From Bacillota bacterium (GTDB lineage Bacteria > Bacillota > Clostridia > Christensenellales > Aristaeellaceae), in assembly GCA_023411395.1 (NCBI GenBank), contig JAEYOV010000084.1:62001-126000 (forward strand): a stretch of DNA of 64,000 nucleotides. Reading direction: 5' to 3'. The translations under genes were made by a program, and so were the position numbers. The first letter of the stretch is position 1, and each line of letters begins with the position of its first letter. Below, one piece after another: positions 53,661 through 61,403 of this stretch. The notes beneath the pieces are model-generated. The model was given only the letters and a program-made list of their open reading frames with translations. It had not been told where the DNA came from and searched no databases.

Positions 53661-53780
53661 CTATAGCCATCTTCCCCGATAAAGAGAAGGCGGCCTCAAG
53701 TCCTTATACCGGTCAAATTCCCTCAGGCATATGCGCAGTGCCCTGCGTTCCCTGATGCGGCCGAAATACTTTTCCAGCAT
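53661..53780 (-). CDS. Possible 39-residue basic protein
   Basis: ATG at 53780 has GGAGGGG 6 bases upstream. The frame encodes a basic peptide (begins MLEKYFGRIRERRALRICL) ending in TAG at 53661. The ribosome site forms one arm of the hairpin just upstream, so it may be a chance frame after a terminator. Confidence 0.35.
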   Translation of the reverse strand: MLEKYFGRIRERRALRICLREFDRYKDLRPPSLYRGRWL

Positions 53781-53783
53781 GAA

Positions 53784-53822
53784 AATCCCCTCCGGTTTGA
53801 GTATAGCCGGAGGGGATTGGTT
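53784..53822. terminator. Two-way terminator beside the MATE gene
   Basis: AATCCCCTCCGG (53784-53795) and CCGGAGGGGATT (53807-53818) form a 12-bp stem. T tracts follow on both strands. It is 15 bases after the MATE stop. Confidence 0.75.
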
Positions 53823-53833
53823 TTATGCCGTAA

Positions 53834-55243
53834 TCAAACCCGGATATATATCCACTTGCCCCGGGTGAAGCGCACGTACACAAACGTAAGCCTTATCATC
53901 ATATCAATGAGGCTGGCGGACCAAGCGCCCAGCAGGCCGAGCTGCAGGGGAAACAGGGCCGTCCAGGCCAGCAGGGGGCGCAATATGGTAACGCACAGCA
54001 TCATCACCACAGCCACATACCGCGTATCCCCCGCACCCCGGAGGCATCCGCTGATGACCACGGAGCTTGTCTGGAAGGGCTGGAATATGCCCACCATGAA
54101 CATCAACTGGGCAGCCAAATGCAATACCTGCGGCTGATCGGCCCTGACAAAGGGGCTTACAAGCAGATAGCGGAATGGAATGAAAACCAGAATCAGCATG
54201 ACGGATACGGTAAGCGCCATGCGCTGGCTCACCTTGCCGTAGACCATGCTCAGGTCGGGCCGCTGCCTGCCCAGCATTTGCCCCACCAGGGATGTGCCGG
54301 CGATGCCGATGCCATCCCCAAAGGTGAAGCTGATGTTTAAAAACTGCATGCCGATCTGATGGCTGGCAAAAGCCGCCGGGTCTTGCAGCGCCTCATAAAT
54401 CAGCCGTGTATAAAGCAAAAATCCTATGCGCAGGCAAATCTGCTCCAGCATGGCGCTGCCGCCCACCCGGCTGATATCCCTGAGCGTCGTCTTATCCAGA
54501 CGCCAGTTGTCCCGGAGGCGGAGATACAGGAAGCTCCTGTATCTGGGCAAGGTGATGGACAAAACCGCCAGTATAAGCCCAACGCAATAGCCGATTACCG
54601 TGGCGATGGCCGCGCCCTCCACCCCCAGCCGGGGAAAGCCCAGGTTGCCGCCGATCAGCAGATAGTTGAACACCACATTCACCAGATTGCTGGTGACATT
54701 GACCACAAAGGTGGCCTTCGTTTTGCCAATGCCACGCTGGGCGGCATTGATGCACATCGTTATGGCATTGATGGGCAGCGCGTAAGCCATCCATCTAAAA
54801 TACGTGACCGCGTCATTGATGACCTGAACATTCTTAAAATCCGCAGGATCCACATCGCCGGAAGCCAGCATGATCATGCTTCTTGCCTGGCTCAGGCTAA
54901 CAGCCATAATCGCCAGGGACAGCCCAAGGATCAGCACAAGGGCGTTTCTCAGCGTGCGGTTGGCATCCTCCTGCCGCCCCTCACCCTTGCGCCTGGCCAC
55001 AACGGCCGTAACGCCAATGTTCAGGGCAAAGAAAACGGCCAGCATAATCATCCGGGGCTGGCCGGGCAAACCTACCGAGGCGATGGCTTCCGCGCCCAAT
55101 ACGCCGACCATGGCCGTATCCATCGCGCCGATCAGGGCCATCAGTACCATTTCCGCCACCGCCGGTATGGCGATGTGTATCACATCTTTATAAGCCTGCC
55201 TGGTCTCAGGCAACTCCCCTACCCTGAGCCCGGGCTTCACCAT
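53834..55243 (-). CDS. MATE family efflux protein
   Basis: A 469-residue protein with 12 membrane helices in two halves, as in multidrug and toxic compound extrusion pumps. IPAVAEMVLMALIGAMDTAM, ALPINAITMCINAAQRGIGK and FQPFQTSSVVISGCLRGAGD are typical. It would exchange Na+ or H+ for drugs. ATG 55243 is used; a TTG about 30 bases earlier is also possible. Flanked by its own terminator. Confidence 0.9.
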   Translation of the reverse strand: MVKPGLRVGELPETRQAYKDVIHIAIPAVAEMVLMALIGAMDTAMVGVLGAEAIASVGLPGQPRMIMLAVFFALNIGVTAVVARRKGEGRQEDANRTLRNALVLILGLSLAIMAVSLSQARSMIMLASGDVDPADFKNVQVINDAVTYFRWMAYALPINAITMCINAAQRGIGKTKATFVVNVTSNLVNVVFNYLLIGGNLGFPRLGVEGAAIATVIGYCVGLILAVLSITLPRYRSFLYLRLRDNWRLDKTTLRDISRVGGSAMLEQICLRIGFLLYTRLIYEALQDPAAFASHQIGMQFLNISFTFGDGIGIAGTSLVGQMLGRQRPDLSMVYGKVSQRMALTVSVMLILVFIPFRYLLVSPFVRADQPQVLHLAAQLMFMVGIFQPFQTSSVVISGCLRGAGDTRYVAVVMMLCVTILRPLLAWTALFPLQLGLLGAWSASLIDMMIRLTFVYVRFTRGKWIYIRV

Positions 55244-55486
55244 GTGCCTGATACCATAAAACCGTTCCACCAACGAAATCAATGATCTTTCCCCAATCTT
55301 ACAGGACTTAAAAAAGCATACGCTTATTATAGCACGATATACCCATCTGGCAACCCTTGTCGAAAAAGAAACGAAACGGCATTTCACTTTTTCCGCTTGT
55401 GCGGCATAGGTAGAATTGAACCGGATGCCAATGAAAAACAGGATGCATCCATTGGCATAGACGAACCCATGAAGGAGGTAATTCAC

Positions 55487-55804
55487 GTGGCTGCTCAAAA
55501 GCCCGCCAGCCAGGTATCCCCATTTGCCGCCATGACCCTGGGTGATCAGAACACCCGGTGGCTTGCCTTGCACAGCCAGTTGCTGCCATACATGACTGCC
55601 GTTCCCGCCAAAGACCCTCCCGCTTCCGGCAAGCCCGATGGCAATGCCAATTGGCGGGCCGGCACTCCCCCCATGGGCCAGATACCCATATTCAACTCCC
55701 CGCCGCAGCCTCAAAGGCATGACCAGTACGACGCGGTGCACAAACGGATGGACGATGCCTATAAGCAGACGCTCGTCTGGCAGGAAATCAGAACAGAAGG
55801 GTAA
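55487..55804 (+). CDS. Small hypothetical protein
   Basis: A 105-residue protein with a GTG start and AAGGAGGT 7 bases upstream. It is rich in Pro, Gln and Ala (NSPPQPQRHDQYDAVHKRMDD near the end) and has no membrane segment. A strong terminator follows, so it is a complete unit. Not recognised; a spore or coat role is only a guess. Confidence 0.6.
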   Translation: MAAQKPASQVSPFAAMTLGDQNTRWLALHSQLLPYMTAVPAKDPPASGKPDGNANWRAGTPPMGQIPIFNSPPQPQRHDQYDAVHKRMDDAYKQTLVWQEIRTEG

Positions 55805-55842
55805 TTCGCCTTATGGGCACAACCCAGCTTCGCCAAATAAAG

Positions 55843-55890
55843 GGGCTGCCGATCCCAAGAAAAACTTGAGTTCGGCAGCCTGCTTTTTTT
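55843..55890 (+). terminator. Intrinsic terminator
   Basis: GGCTGCCGA (55844-55852) pairs with TCGGCAGCC (55872-55880), followed by TGC and seven T. Confidence 0.85.
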
Positions 55891-55906
55891 ACTGTATATC
55901 AAATGC

Positions 55907-56698
55907 TCATTCCTCGTCTGTTCCGCCGAACTCCTCAGTGCCTGTCAACCCCTGCTTATACAGCATGTATTGCCTTTCCGCCTCCTCCACCATAAGATTA
56001 TAATACTGAAGAAACTCGCTGGCTTCACCATTGGGATTTGCGTACTCTGTAGCCTTGCAAATCAAATCATAATCTTCCAATTCATGCACAATGATAGGCA
56101 GCGGCTTTCCAAAGGCGACCTTGACAGCACCCTCTTCCTGTAACCGCCGGGCCACGCGGGATACGGCTGTCTGTACTTCGTAATAACCCACAGGGCCTTT
56201 CCCGATATAGCGCATGTCCTCATCATATGCGCCCTCAAAACCCTCATAGCCAATATTATCTATTCCATGGCGTTCATACCATTCGAAAAGGAACTCCATA
56301 CCCTCGTCCACAAGCACCGGCACAGAAGGACTGATATTGTTGGGCTGTAATATGGGCGTATTGTACATGAGCGGCGGCAGATTCCACCTATCCTCACTCA
56401 GTGGCGGGGCATTTCCGCAATCCTGTTCTGTGACATAGCCGATGGAAAATTCGGTTACATTCTCCCGACCTTTGTAAATATAGCACTCGTTCGAATATAC
56501 AAAAAAGGAAACAGCATAGGCGTCAGGATCATTCCACTCCTTGATAATAGGCAACACGCGGCCATAGAGATATTCTTCCAGTTCTGTCAAGTCCACCATC
56601 GCCTCATCGCTCCCTTCAGAAAAATGATTCTGAGCGCTTGCTGTGGGGATTAGGGTCATTATCATCAAAACAGCAAGCAATATCCGCACATAGCTCAC
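55907..56698 (-). CDS. Secreted hypothetical protein
   Basis: A 263-residue protein with a signal peptide (about residues 1-22, cleavage near TASAQ). The mature part is acidic with several Tyr-rich stretches (YGRVLPIIKEWNDPDAYAV). No known motif. It has a strong TTTACA-N17-TATAAT promoter. Confidence 0.65.
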   Translation of the reverse strand: MSYVRILLAVLMIMTLIPTASAQNHFSEGSDEAMVDLTELEEYLYGRVLPIIKEWNDPDAYAVSFFVYSNECYIYKGRENVTEFSIGYVTEQDCGNAPPLSEDRWNLPPLMYNTPILQPNNISPSVPVLVDEGMEFLFEWYERHGIDNIGYEGFEGAYDEDMRYIGKGPVGYYEVQTAVSRVARRLQEEGAVKVAFGKPLPIIVHELEDYDLICKATEYANPNGEASEFLQYYNLMVEEAERQYMLYKQGLTGTEEFGGTDEE

Positions 56699-56732
56699 CC
56701 CTTTGTTTCAAAACAGTCAATGTTTTTGGATA

Positions 56733-56761
56733 ATTATACCATGCTTCTTTTCCATTGTAAA
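56733..56761 (-). promoter_or_regulatory. Promoter of the secreted protein gene
   Basis: On the minus strand TTTACA (56761-56756), 17 bases, TATAAT (56738-56733). Confidence 0.75.
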
Positions 56762-56765
56762 TAAG

Positions 56766-56796
56766 TGGACCATGCAGCCAAACGGTGCAAGGTCCA
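56766..56796 (-). terminator. Hairpin after the P-loop kinase gene
   Basis: TGGACC and TGCA blocks pair with their complements across 31 bases. On the minus strand it is followed by ACTTATTTAC, a weak T tract. Confidence 0.55.
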
Positions 56797-56843
56797 ACAA
56801 AGCATTCGGTGTCAACTATGCTGGTTTCATCAAGCCAATATTT

Positions 56844-57908
56844 TCATATGACCGGCAATACGAGTTCAGCGTGTTCCAATACATGCATCTCCCGGAAATA
56901 CATATCCTCCAGCGGGATCCATTCCTCCAGAAACCGCCTGTGCATCTGCCTGCCGTTTCTTTGAAGAATTCTTTCAGACTGTTCCGCCCTGCCGATAGAC
57001 AGAAAAACGGTCATGTCATACGCCTCACGGAGTGCCGGATGGTGGCTGTACACGCCCTCCACAATATTCAGCCGCCGGGGCGTGGCAAAAACGGGCACGC
57101 CCTGCTTGCCTGTACCACAGTCATAGGGGTTGTACAGGAATGGGTTCCCCTGCTTGAGCGGCAAAAGCACCTCCTGATGAAACCGCTCCCAGTCCACGTT
57201 GCCGCCGGGGACGCCCAGCCTTTCCGCGGTTTTCCTCTCCGGAGGCAGAAAAAAATCGTCCATGTGGAAGACCTCACAGTCTCCATATACCCTTTGGAGC
57301 CATGATGCCAGGGAGCTTTTTCCCGCGCCGCTGGGCCCGTCGATGGCGATGGTGAGCGGGCTTTTTTCCTGCATGCGGCGATCCAGCGCCGTCAGCAGGG
57401 GCAGGAAGCGGGCCGCCTCCGCTCCCGCCAGGCGGTAAGCCGGATGATAGGCGCGGCGGTACTCCTCGCTGTGGTGGCACAGGGGATAACGCGCCTTTTG
57501 GTATCCGCTCCAAAAAGCTTCAAGCTCCTCAAGTGGAAAAGGCATTTCCCCGGCGGCGCACAGCTCCCTCAAAACCGCCACCTTTTCCAAAAAGCCCTTC
57601 CGGCTCCCCCGCCGCTTATCGGACACGGCAAGAAACAATCCCGCTATGGTCTGGGTACGCAGGTCTTTTGCATCCCACCAGGCGTTTAAATGCAGCCGGT
57701 ACAGCCCGCTGCCGATTGCTTCCAGCAGCGGGCTGTCAGGGTGCAGCAAAACGGCAGATGCCCGCTCTTCCCGGATGCCTTTTTCGCAGGCCTCCCGTGA
57801 GGCTGGCAAATGCCCTCCGCCGAATTCGCTTTGATGGCACAGCTTCACGCCGTCCTGAGCCTTCATGGCAGGGTACGTTTTCGCGTGAAGCAGAAGGATA
57901 TCACGCAT
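56844..57908 (-). CDS. P-loop kinase (uridine kinase-like) with an extra N-terminal domain
   Basis: A 354-residue protein. Residues about 1-185 are a domain I know only from Clostridia (LLHAKTYPAMKAQDGVKLCH, QSEFGGGHLPASREACEKG). Residues about 190-354 form a uridine-kinase-like domain with Walker A AIDGPSGAGKSSLASW and VFHMDDFFLPPERK; Asp in FHMDDFF may be the catalytic base. It lies 4 bases after the ECF S component gene, so it may phosphorylate the imported compound and trap it. Confidence 0.75.
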   Translation of the reverse strand: MRDILLLHAKTYPAMKAQDGVKLCHQSEFGGGHLPASREACEKGIREERASAVLLHPDSPLLEAIGSGLYRLHLNAWWDAKDLRTQTIAGLFLAVSDKRRGSRKGFLEKVAVLRELCAAGEMPFPLEELEAFWSGYQKARYPLCHHSEEYRRAYHPAYRLAGAEAARFLPLLTALDRRMQEKSPLTIAIDGPSGAGKSSLASWLQRVYGDCEVFHMDDFFLPPERKTAERLGVPGGNVDWERFHQEVLLPLKQGNPFLYNPYDCGTGKQGVPVFATPRRLNIVEGVYSHHPALREAYDMTVFLSIGRAEQSERILQRNGRQMHRRFLEEWIPLEDMYFREMHVLEHAELVLPVI

Positions 57909-57912
57909 GGCA

Positions 57913-58479
57913 TTACGCGCCTTTCAGGAATTTCCATTTCTTTGCAAGCATCACCAGGGTGGGGATCAATACAAGCTGGATCAAAATGCCCGGAAGTGCG
58001 TTGACGAAAGCACCCGAAATAAACGCTGTCCAGGTGAATGGGCTTTTTTCCCTGAAGAGGATAACGGCGTTCACCGCGCCATATACAGCCCGCCCAATGA
58101 GCATGGCCAGGATCAGGGAAAATGCCACCTGGGCCACAGCCATGAACCCGTTTTCCTTGTCTCCCGATAAGGGCCAGCGGATGGCGCCCAGCGCCCCGGC
58201 CGCGGCGCCATAGGCCGCAAGCTCAAGCTCCATGGAGAACAGCGTATTCCCATTGGGCATGCCGGATACCAGCATGGCGATCATGGGTGTGAGCAGGCCG
58301 CTTAGCATGCCGTATTTCCACCCGCATAAAAAGCCGCACAGCAGCACCGGGATGTGCATGGGCAAAAAGATGGCGCCTGCCTGCCATCCTCCCAAGGCGT
58401 GGAGCACCCTTGCCAACACTACCGCCAGCGCGGTCAATACGGCCGCCAGCACCATTTGCCGCAGTTCCAACCGACTCAT
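57913..58479 (-). CDS. ECF transporter S component
   Basis: A 188-residue substrate-binding membrane protein with about six helices. FLPMHIPVLLCGFLCGWKYG and GLLTPMIAMLVSGMPNGN are the family pattern of S components for vitamins and precursors. GGGGAGG 6 bases upstream sets the start. The ATPases and EcfT are not here, so it would use a shared module. Substrate unknown. Confidence 0.85.
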   Translation of the reverse strand: MSRLELRQMVLAAVLTALAVVLARVLHALGGWQAGAIFLPMHIPVLLCGFLCGWKYGMLSGLLTPMIAMLVSGMPNGNTLFSMELELAAYGAAAGALGAIRWPLSGDKENGFMAVAQVAFSLILAMLIGRAVYGAVNAVILFREKSPFTWTAFISGAFVNALPGILIQLVLIPTLVMLAKKWKFLKGA

Positions 58480-58611
58480 TTGTTTTCCTCCCCAAAATAA
58501 AAATGCGATGAAAGTCCGCCTCCTTCTGGAAGCATGCACCTTCATGGCACATATGTATTGAGGATATCCATTGGGAACCGCCGCCCGGCTTCTGCCCGGC
58601 AAATCATGCAT

Positions 58612-58641
58612 AGTATGCACGAGAAATGCGCCTTTTGTCAA
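58612..58641 (-). promoter_or_regulatory. Promoter and long leader of the ECF-kinase pair
   Basis: On the minus strand TTGACA (58641-58636), 18 bases, CATACT (58617-58612), just after the methyltransferase stop. The leader of about 125 bases contains GC-rich repeats (GCCGGGC twice) and did not match any riboswitch I know. Confidence 0.55.
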
Positions 58642-58644
58642 GCT

Positions 58645-59439
58645 TCATTGCCTGTTTTGGGAAACAATATAGACAAGCTCTGTCCCCACGGCTTCTTTTT
58701 GCAGAATGGAGCAGCCCGCGGGAAGATTTTTTTCAAACTGGCTGCTATAAAATTGTTCCATATCCTTCTCGCGTCCGGAAAGGCTTCGTATCGGAAAGGT
58801 GGCGATGACCGTTTTTGCGCGCAAACTTTGGATCAATCGGTAAGCCAGCCCCTTCCTCTGCTGCTCCAGAACCGGCACCAGCTTGAACAGAAAAGCCACA
58901 TCCGCATCATCATGGGGCATCTCACTTGCCGCATCCAGGATGCGGGCATCGCAGGCCATATGCAGCCTTTGAAAAAACGCCTGCACCACCTGCACCGTTC
59001 CGTGGTCGATGTCCCCCGCCCGGTACCGTACACCGCCGCTCAAGCCCATAAAGGGGAACGCGCAGGGATGAAACCCGCAGCCGATGTCAAGCACCGTTTT
59101 TGCATCCCTCATATGGGGCGATAAAAGATCATAGAACGCTTGAAGCGACGGCAGCCTTTCCCTGGTGGAAGGATGCAGCTCCATCAGCTTCAGGCTCAGC
59201 TCCCGGTCAGCAAGCCGGGTATCCCCAATCAATTCAAGCGCCCGCTCATGGCACCTGTCGGGAAAAAAGGCACCGTGAATGATATGAAGCTGCTTCTTAA
59301 CCGCCTTCAGAACTTCCTTTTGGTTCTTGTACCTGGGCAGATACGCCAACAAAATGCGCTGTACCGTTTCATCGGATATATGCGCATACTTGGAAGAAGC
59401 CTTGATATGCTCCGCAAGTTCAGCCGCTTCACGCTCCAT
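58645..59439 (-). CDS. ArmA/Rmt-family 16S rRNA m7G1405 methyltransferase homologue
   Basis: A 264-residue SAM enzyme. It aligns along its whole length with RmtB/ArmA: an N-terminal helical domain with KYAHISDETVQRIL, HPSTRERLPSLQAFYDLL (as RmtB HASTKERLAELDTLYDF), the SAM motif VLDIGCGFHP at residues 117-126, LFKLVPVLEQQRKG, FPIRSLSGREKDME and GTELVYIV. Family members methylate G1405 in the A site and give high resistance to 4,6-disubstituted aminoglycosides. Its start overlaps the transglycosylase stop by 11 bases. The alignment is from memory of RmtB and no activity is shown. It could also act as a housekeeping rRNA modifier. Confidence 0.85.
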   Translation of the reverse strand: MEREAAELAEHIKASSKYAHISDETVQRILLAYLPRYKNQKEVLKAVKKQLHIIHGAFFPDRCHERALELIGDTRLADRELSLKLMELHPSTRERLPSLQAFYDLLSPHMRDAKTVLDIGCGFHPCAFPFMGLSGGVRYRAGDIDHGTVQVVQAFFQRLHMACDARILDAASEMPHDDADVAFLFKLVPVLEQQRKGLAYRLIQSLRAKTVIATFPIRSLSGREKDMEQFYSSQFEKNLPAGCSILQKEAVGTELVYIVSQNRQ

Positions 59440-60529
59440 GGCCTTGCGCCCTCAGCTTTTCCATCAGCATCGTATAAAACCGCAAATTGTGGATGGTGGC
59501 CAGCCGGTAGCCCAGGGAATCCCCCACCTTGTACAAATGCCTCAAATAGGCCTTGGAATAGTTTTTGCACAAATGGCAGTCACAGGCGGCGGACACGGGG
59601 CTCATATCCTTCATATGCTTGTCATCCATGATATAGTGGTATCCATAAAATCCGGGTGCGTGAACGTCGATGTCCCTCTCCGATTCAGCCTTGAAAACAT
59701 ACAGCCGGTTGTGCCGCGCCTCCCTGGTGGGAATGACGCAGTCGAACAGGTTGTAGCCCATTTCGCGTAAGGATACGATGCCTTCGGGCTTGCCCACCCC
59801 CATGGCGTACTTGGGCGTTTCATCGGGCATCAGCTCCGCCGTGTAGCGCAATATATCCTCCACCAGGCGCCCGTCCTTGTCCAGCGGCCATCCGCCGTAA
59901 CCGTAGCCGTCGAACCCGATTCCCTTCAGCGCATCGGCGCACTTTTTGCGCAGGCTTCTGCTCCCGCCGCCCTGAATGATGGCAAACAGCAGCGGCCTTT
60001 CGTCTTGCGTAAGTTTTCTCGTTTTCAATTGGCGCAGATACTCTTCCTTGCACCTGACCGCCCAGTCGATGGTGGTATCCACCGCCGTTTCGTTCACCTC
60101 GTCCGTATCGTCGGGACGGGTGCAGTAATCCAAGCACATCATGATGTCTGAACCGTAGGCAAACTGGGACTGAATGCACTTTTCCGGGGTAAAGATGATC
60201 TTCTTGTCGGAATTTTCAGGGTAGAACACGATCTCATTCTTACGGATCACGCCATATTTGGGGTTTTCCTGTATCAGGGAAAACACCTGGAACCCGCCGG
60301 AATCGGTCAGTATGGGCCTTTTCCAGCCAGTAAACCCATGAAGCCCGCCGGCAGCCCGGAGGATGGATACCCCCGGCGCGGACAAAAGGTGGTATGCGTT
60401 CATTACAATGCCGGGGATGCCGCAACCTTCAAGGTCGGCGGAATCGACACAGCGGACCACGCCCTGCGTTCCATCCGGAAAGAAGGCCGGCAATTGCACT
60501 TTTCCATGGGGCAAAATCATATGCTCCAT
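59429..60529 (-). CDS. tRNA-guanine transglycosylase family protein (divergent)
   Basis: A 366-residue TIM-barrel enzyme. Asp76 in LTDSGGFQVFSL and Asp263 in LFDCVIPTREAR match the two catalytic aspartates, and the Zn site is CxCxxC at 316-321 with His347. It differs from canonical bacterial TGT at the base-recognition loop: GYGYGGWPLDKDG (about 209-220) replaces the usual GLAVGE-type segment. So the preferred base (preQ1, queuine or other) is open. No queuosine synthesis gene is nearby. It is translationally coupled to the methyltransferase and follows the nucleotidyltransferase by 6 bases. Confidence 0.85.
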   Translation of the reverse strand: MEHMILPHGKVQLPAFFPDGTQGVVRCVDSADLEGCGIPGIVMNAYHLLSAPGVSILRAAGGLHGFTGWKRPILTDSGGFQVFSLIQENPKYGVIRKNEIVFYPENSDKKIIFTPEKCIQSQFAYGSDIMMCLDYCTRPDDTDEVNETAVDTTIDWAVRCKEEYLRQLKTRKLTQDERPLLFAIIQGGGSRSLRKKCADALKGIGFDGYGYGGWPLDKDGRLVEDILRYTAELMPDETPKYAMGVGKPEGIVSLREMGYNLFDCVIPTREARHNRLYVFKAESERDIDVHAPGFYGYHYIMDDKHMKDMSPVSAACDCHLCKNYSKAYLRHLYKVGDSLGYRLATIHNLRFYTMLMEKLRAQGHGA

Positions 60530-60535
60530 TGTAAA

Positions 60536-61363
60536 TCACTCATTTCCGTTCAGGAGCCTTGATACCTCGCGGCATTTTTCCTCCAAAGCATCAAAGCAAG
60601 GTCCCAGGTTTTCTTTGTCAAGGCCCTGCAGCACGGCTTCCGCGCCCTCCACAAACCCCGGAGGGCAGAAGGAAGATTGGGTAAGCCGCTTCAGTGCGCC
60701 TTTTTCGTTCAGAAGGATTTCGCCACCAAACGCAAACAAGGCCTGCACAAGACACAGGATGCCCTTGAACAGAGCGCCGGCCGCGTACACGATGTCCTTT
60801 TTGGCGACGCTGGACAGCCCCGTCATCGCGGAAAATTCCGCCTCCCACAAATACCATTTGGAGGCGGCATCGCGGTAGGCCTTCGAAACCGGCTCCGCCC
60901 GGCGCTTCAAATCCGCCATCACATATTGCGGGTCATTCAGCGGCAGGCAGTATTTTACCTCGCCCATGTAGATGGCATTCACAAAGCCGAAGGGATGGCC
61001 GCACTGGAAATCCACCGTGACCTTCCCCTGCTGGCAGTCATCAATGATCTTTATGACCCGCGCCGTGTCCCTGAGCAGGATATCCACCTTCAGACCGTCC
61101 ACCGTGAGCCACGCGCCGCCATTGATCCATTTTCCCCATTCGCCGGGCTTGTTGAGAAGGCCTTCCCGGTGCGCATCATCCAGCGAAGTCAAAATTTCGC
61201 CCATCCGCGCAGCATCAAAGCCCTCGCCATAATACACGCCGATGTCCAGGTCGGAAAGCTCCGTGGCGGTGCCGGTGCAATGGGAGCCGCCCAGCACCAC
61301 CGCCTGCACGCCGGGCACATCCATCATCGCCTTCGCGACCCGGCCGGCAATCATCCGCCACAT
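60536..61363 (-). CDS. Nucleotidyltransferase-domain protein
   Basis: A 275-residue protein. Residues about 20-100 hold the pol beta-type motif VLGGSHCTGTATELSDLDIG, with Asp38 and Asp40 as metal ligands and a third acid in VDGLKVDILLRD. The remainder is helical. This is the fold of aminoglycoside adenylyltransferases, but also of many other enzymes. AAGGGGAG 6 bases before ATG 61363 sets the start. It leads the operon with the transglycosylase and rRNA methyltransferase. Confidence 0.75.
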   Translation of the reverse strand: MWRMIAGRVAKAMMDVPGVQAVVLGGSHCTGTATELSDLDIGVYYGEGFDAARMGEILTSLDDAHREGLLNKPGEWGKWINGGAWLTVDGLKVDILLRDTARVIKIIDDCQQGKVTVDFQCGHPFGFVNAIYMGEVKYCLPLNDPQYVMADLKRRAEPVSKAYRDAASKWYLWEAEFSAMTGLSSVAKKDIVYAAGALFKGILCLVQALFAFGGEILLNEKGALKRLTQSSFCPPGFVEGAEAVLQGLDKENLGPCFDALEEKCREVSRLLNGNE

Positions 61364-61403
61364 ACTGTTCTCCCCTTCTTTTGCCGATAGCGTTTTCGGC
61401 CGT

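Noticed and set aside
56844..60529. Queuosine salvage locus (ECF transporter plus transglycosylase, as in C. difficile)
   Set aside because: There is no radical-SAM queuine lyase or nucleosidase nearby, the kinase is not part of that pathway, and the ECF pair has its own promoter. The idea remains possible only for the transglycosylase.
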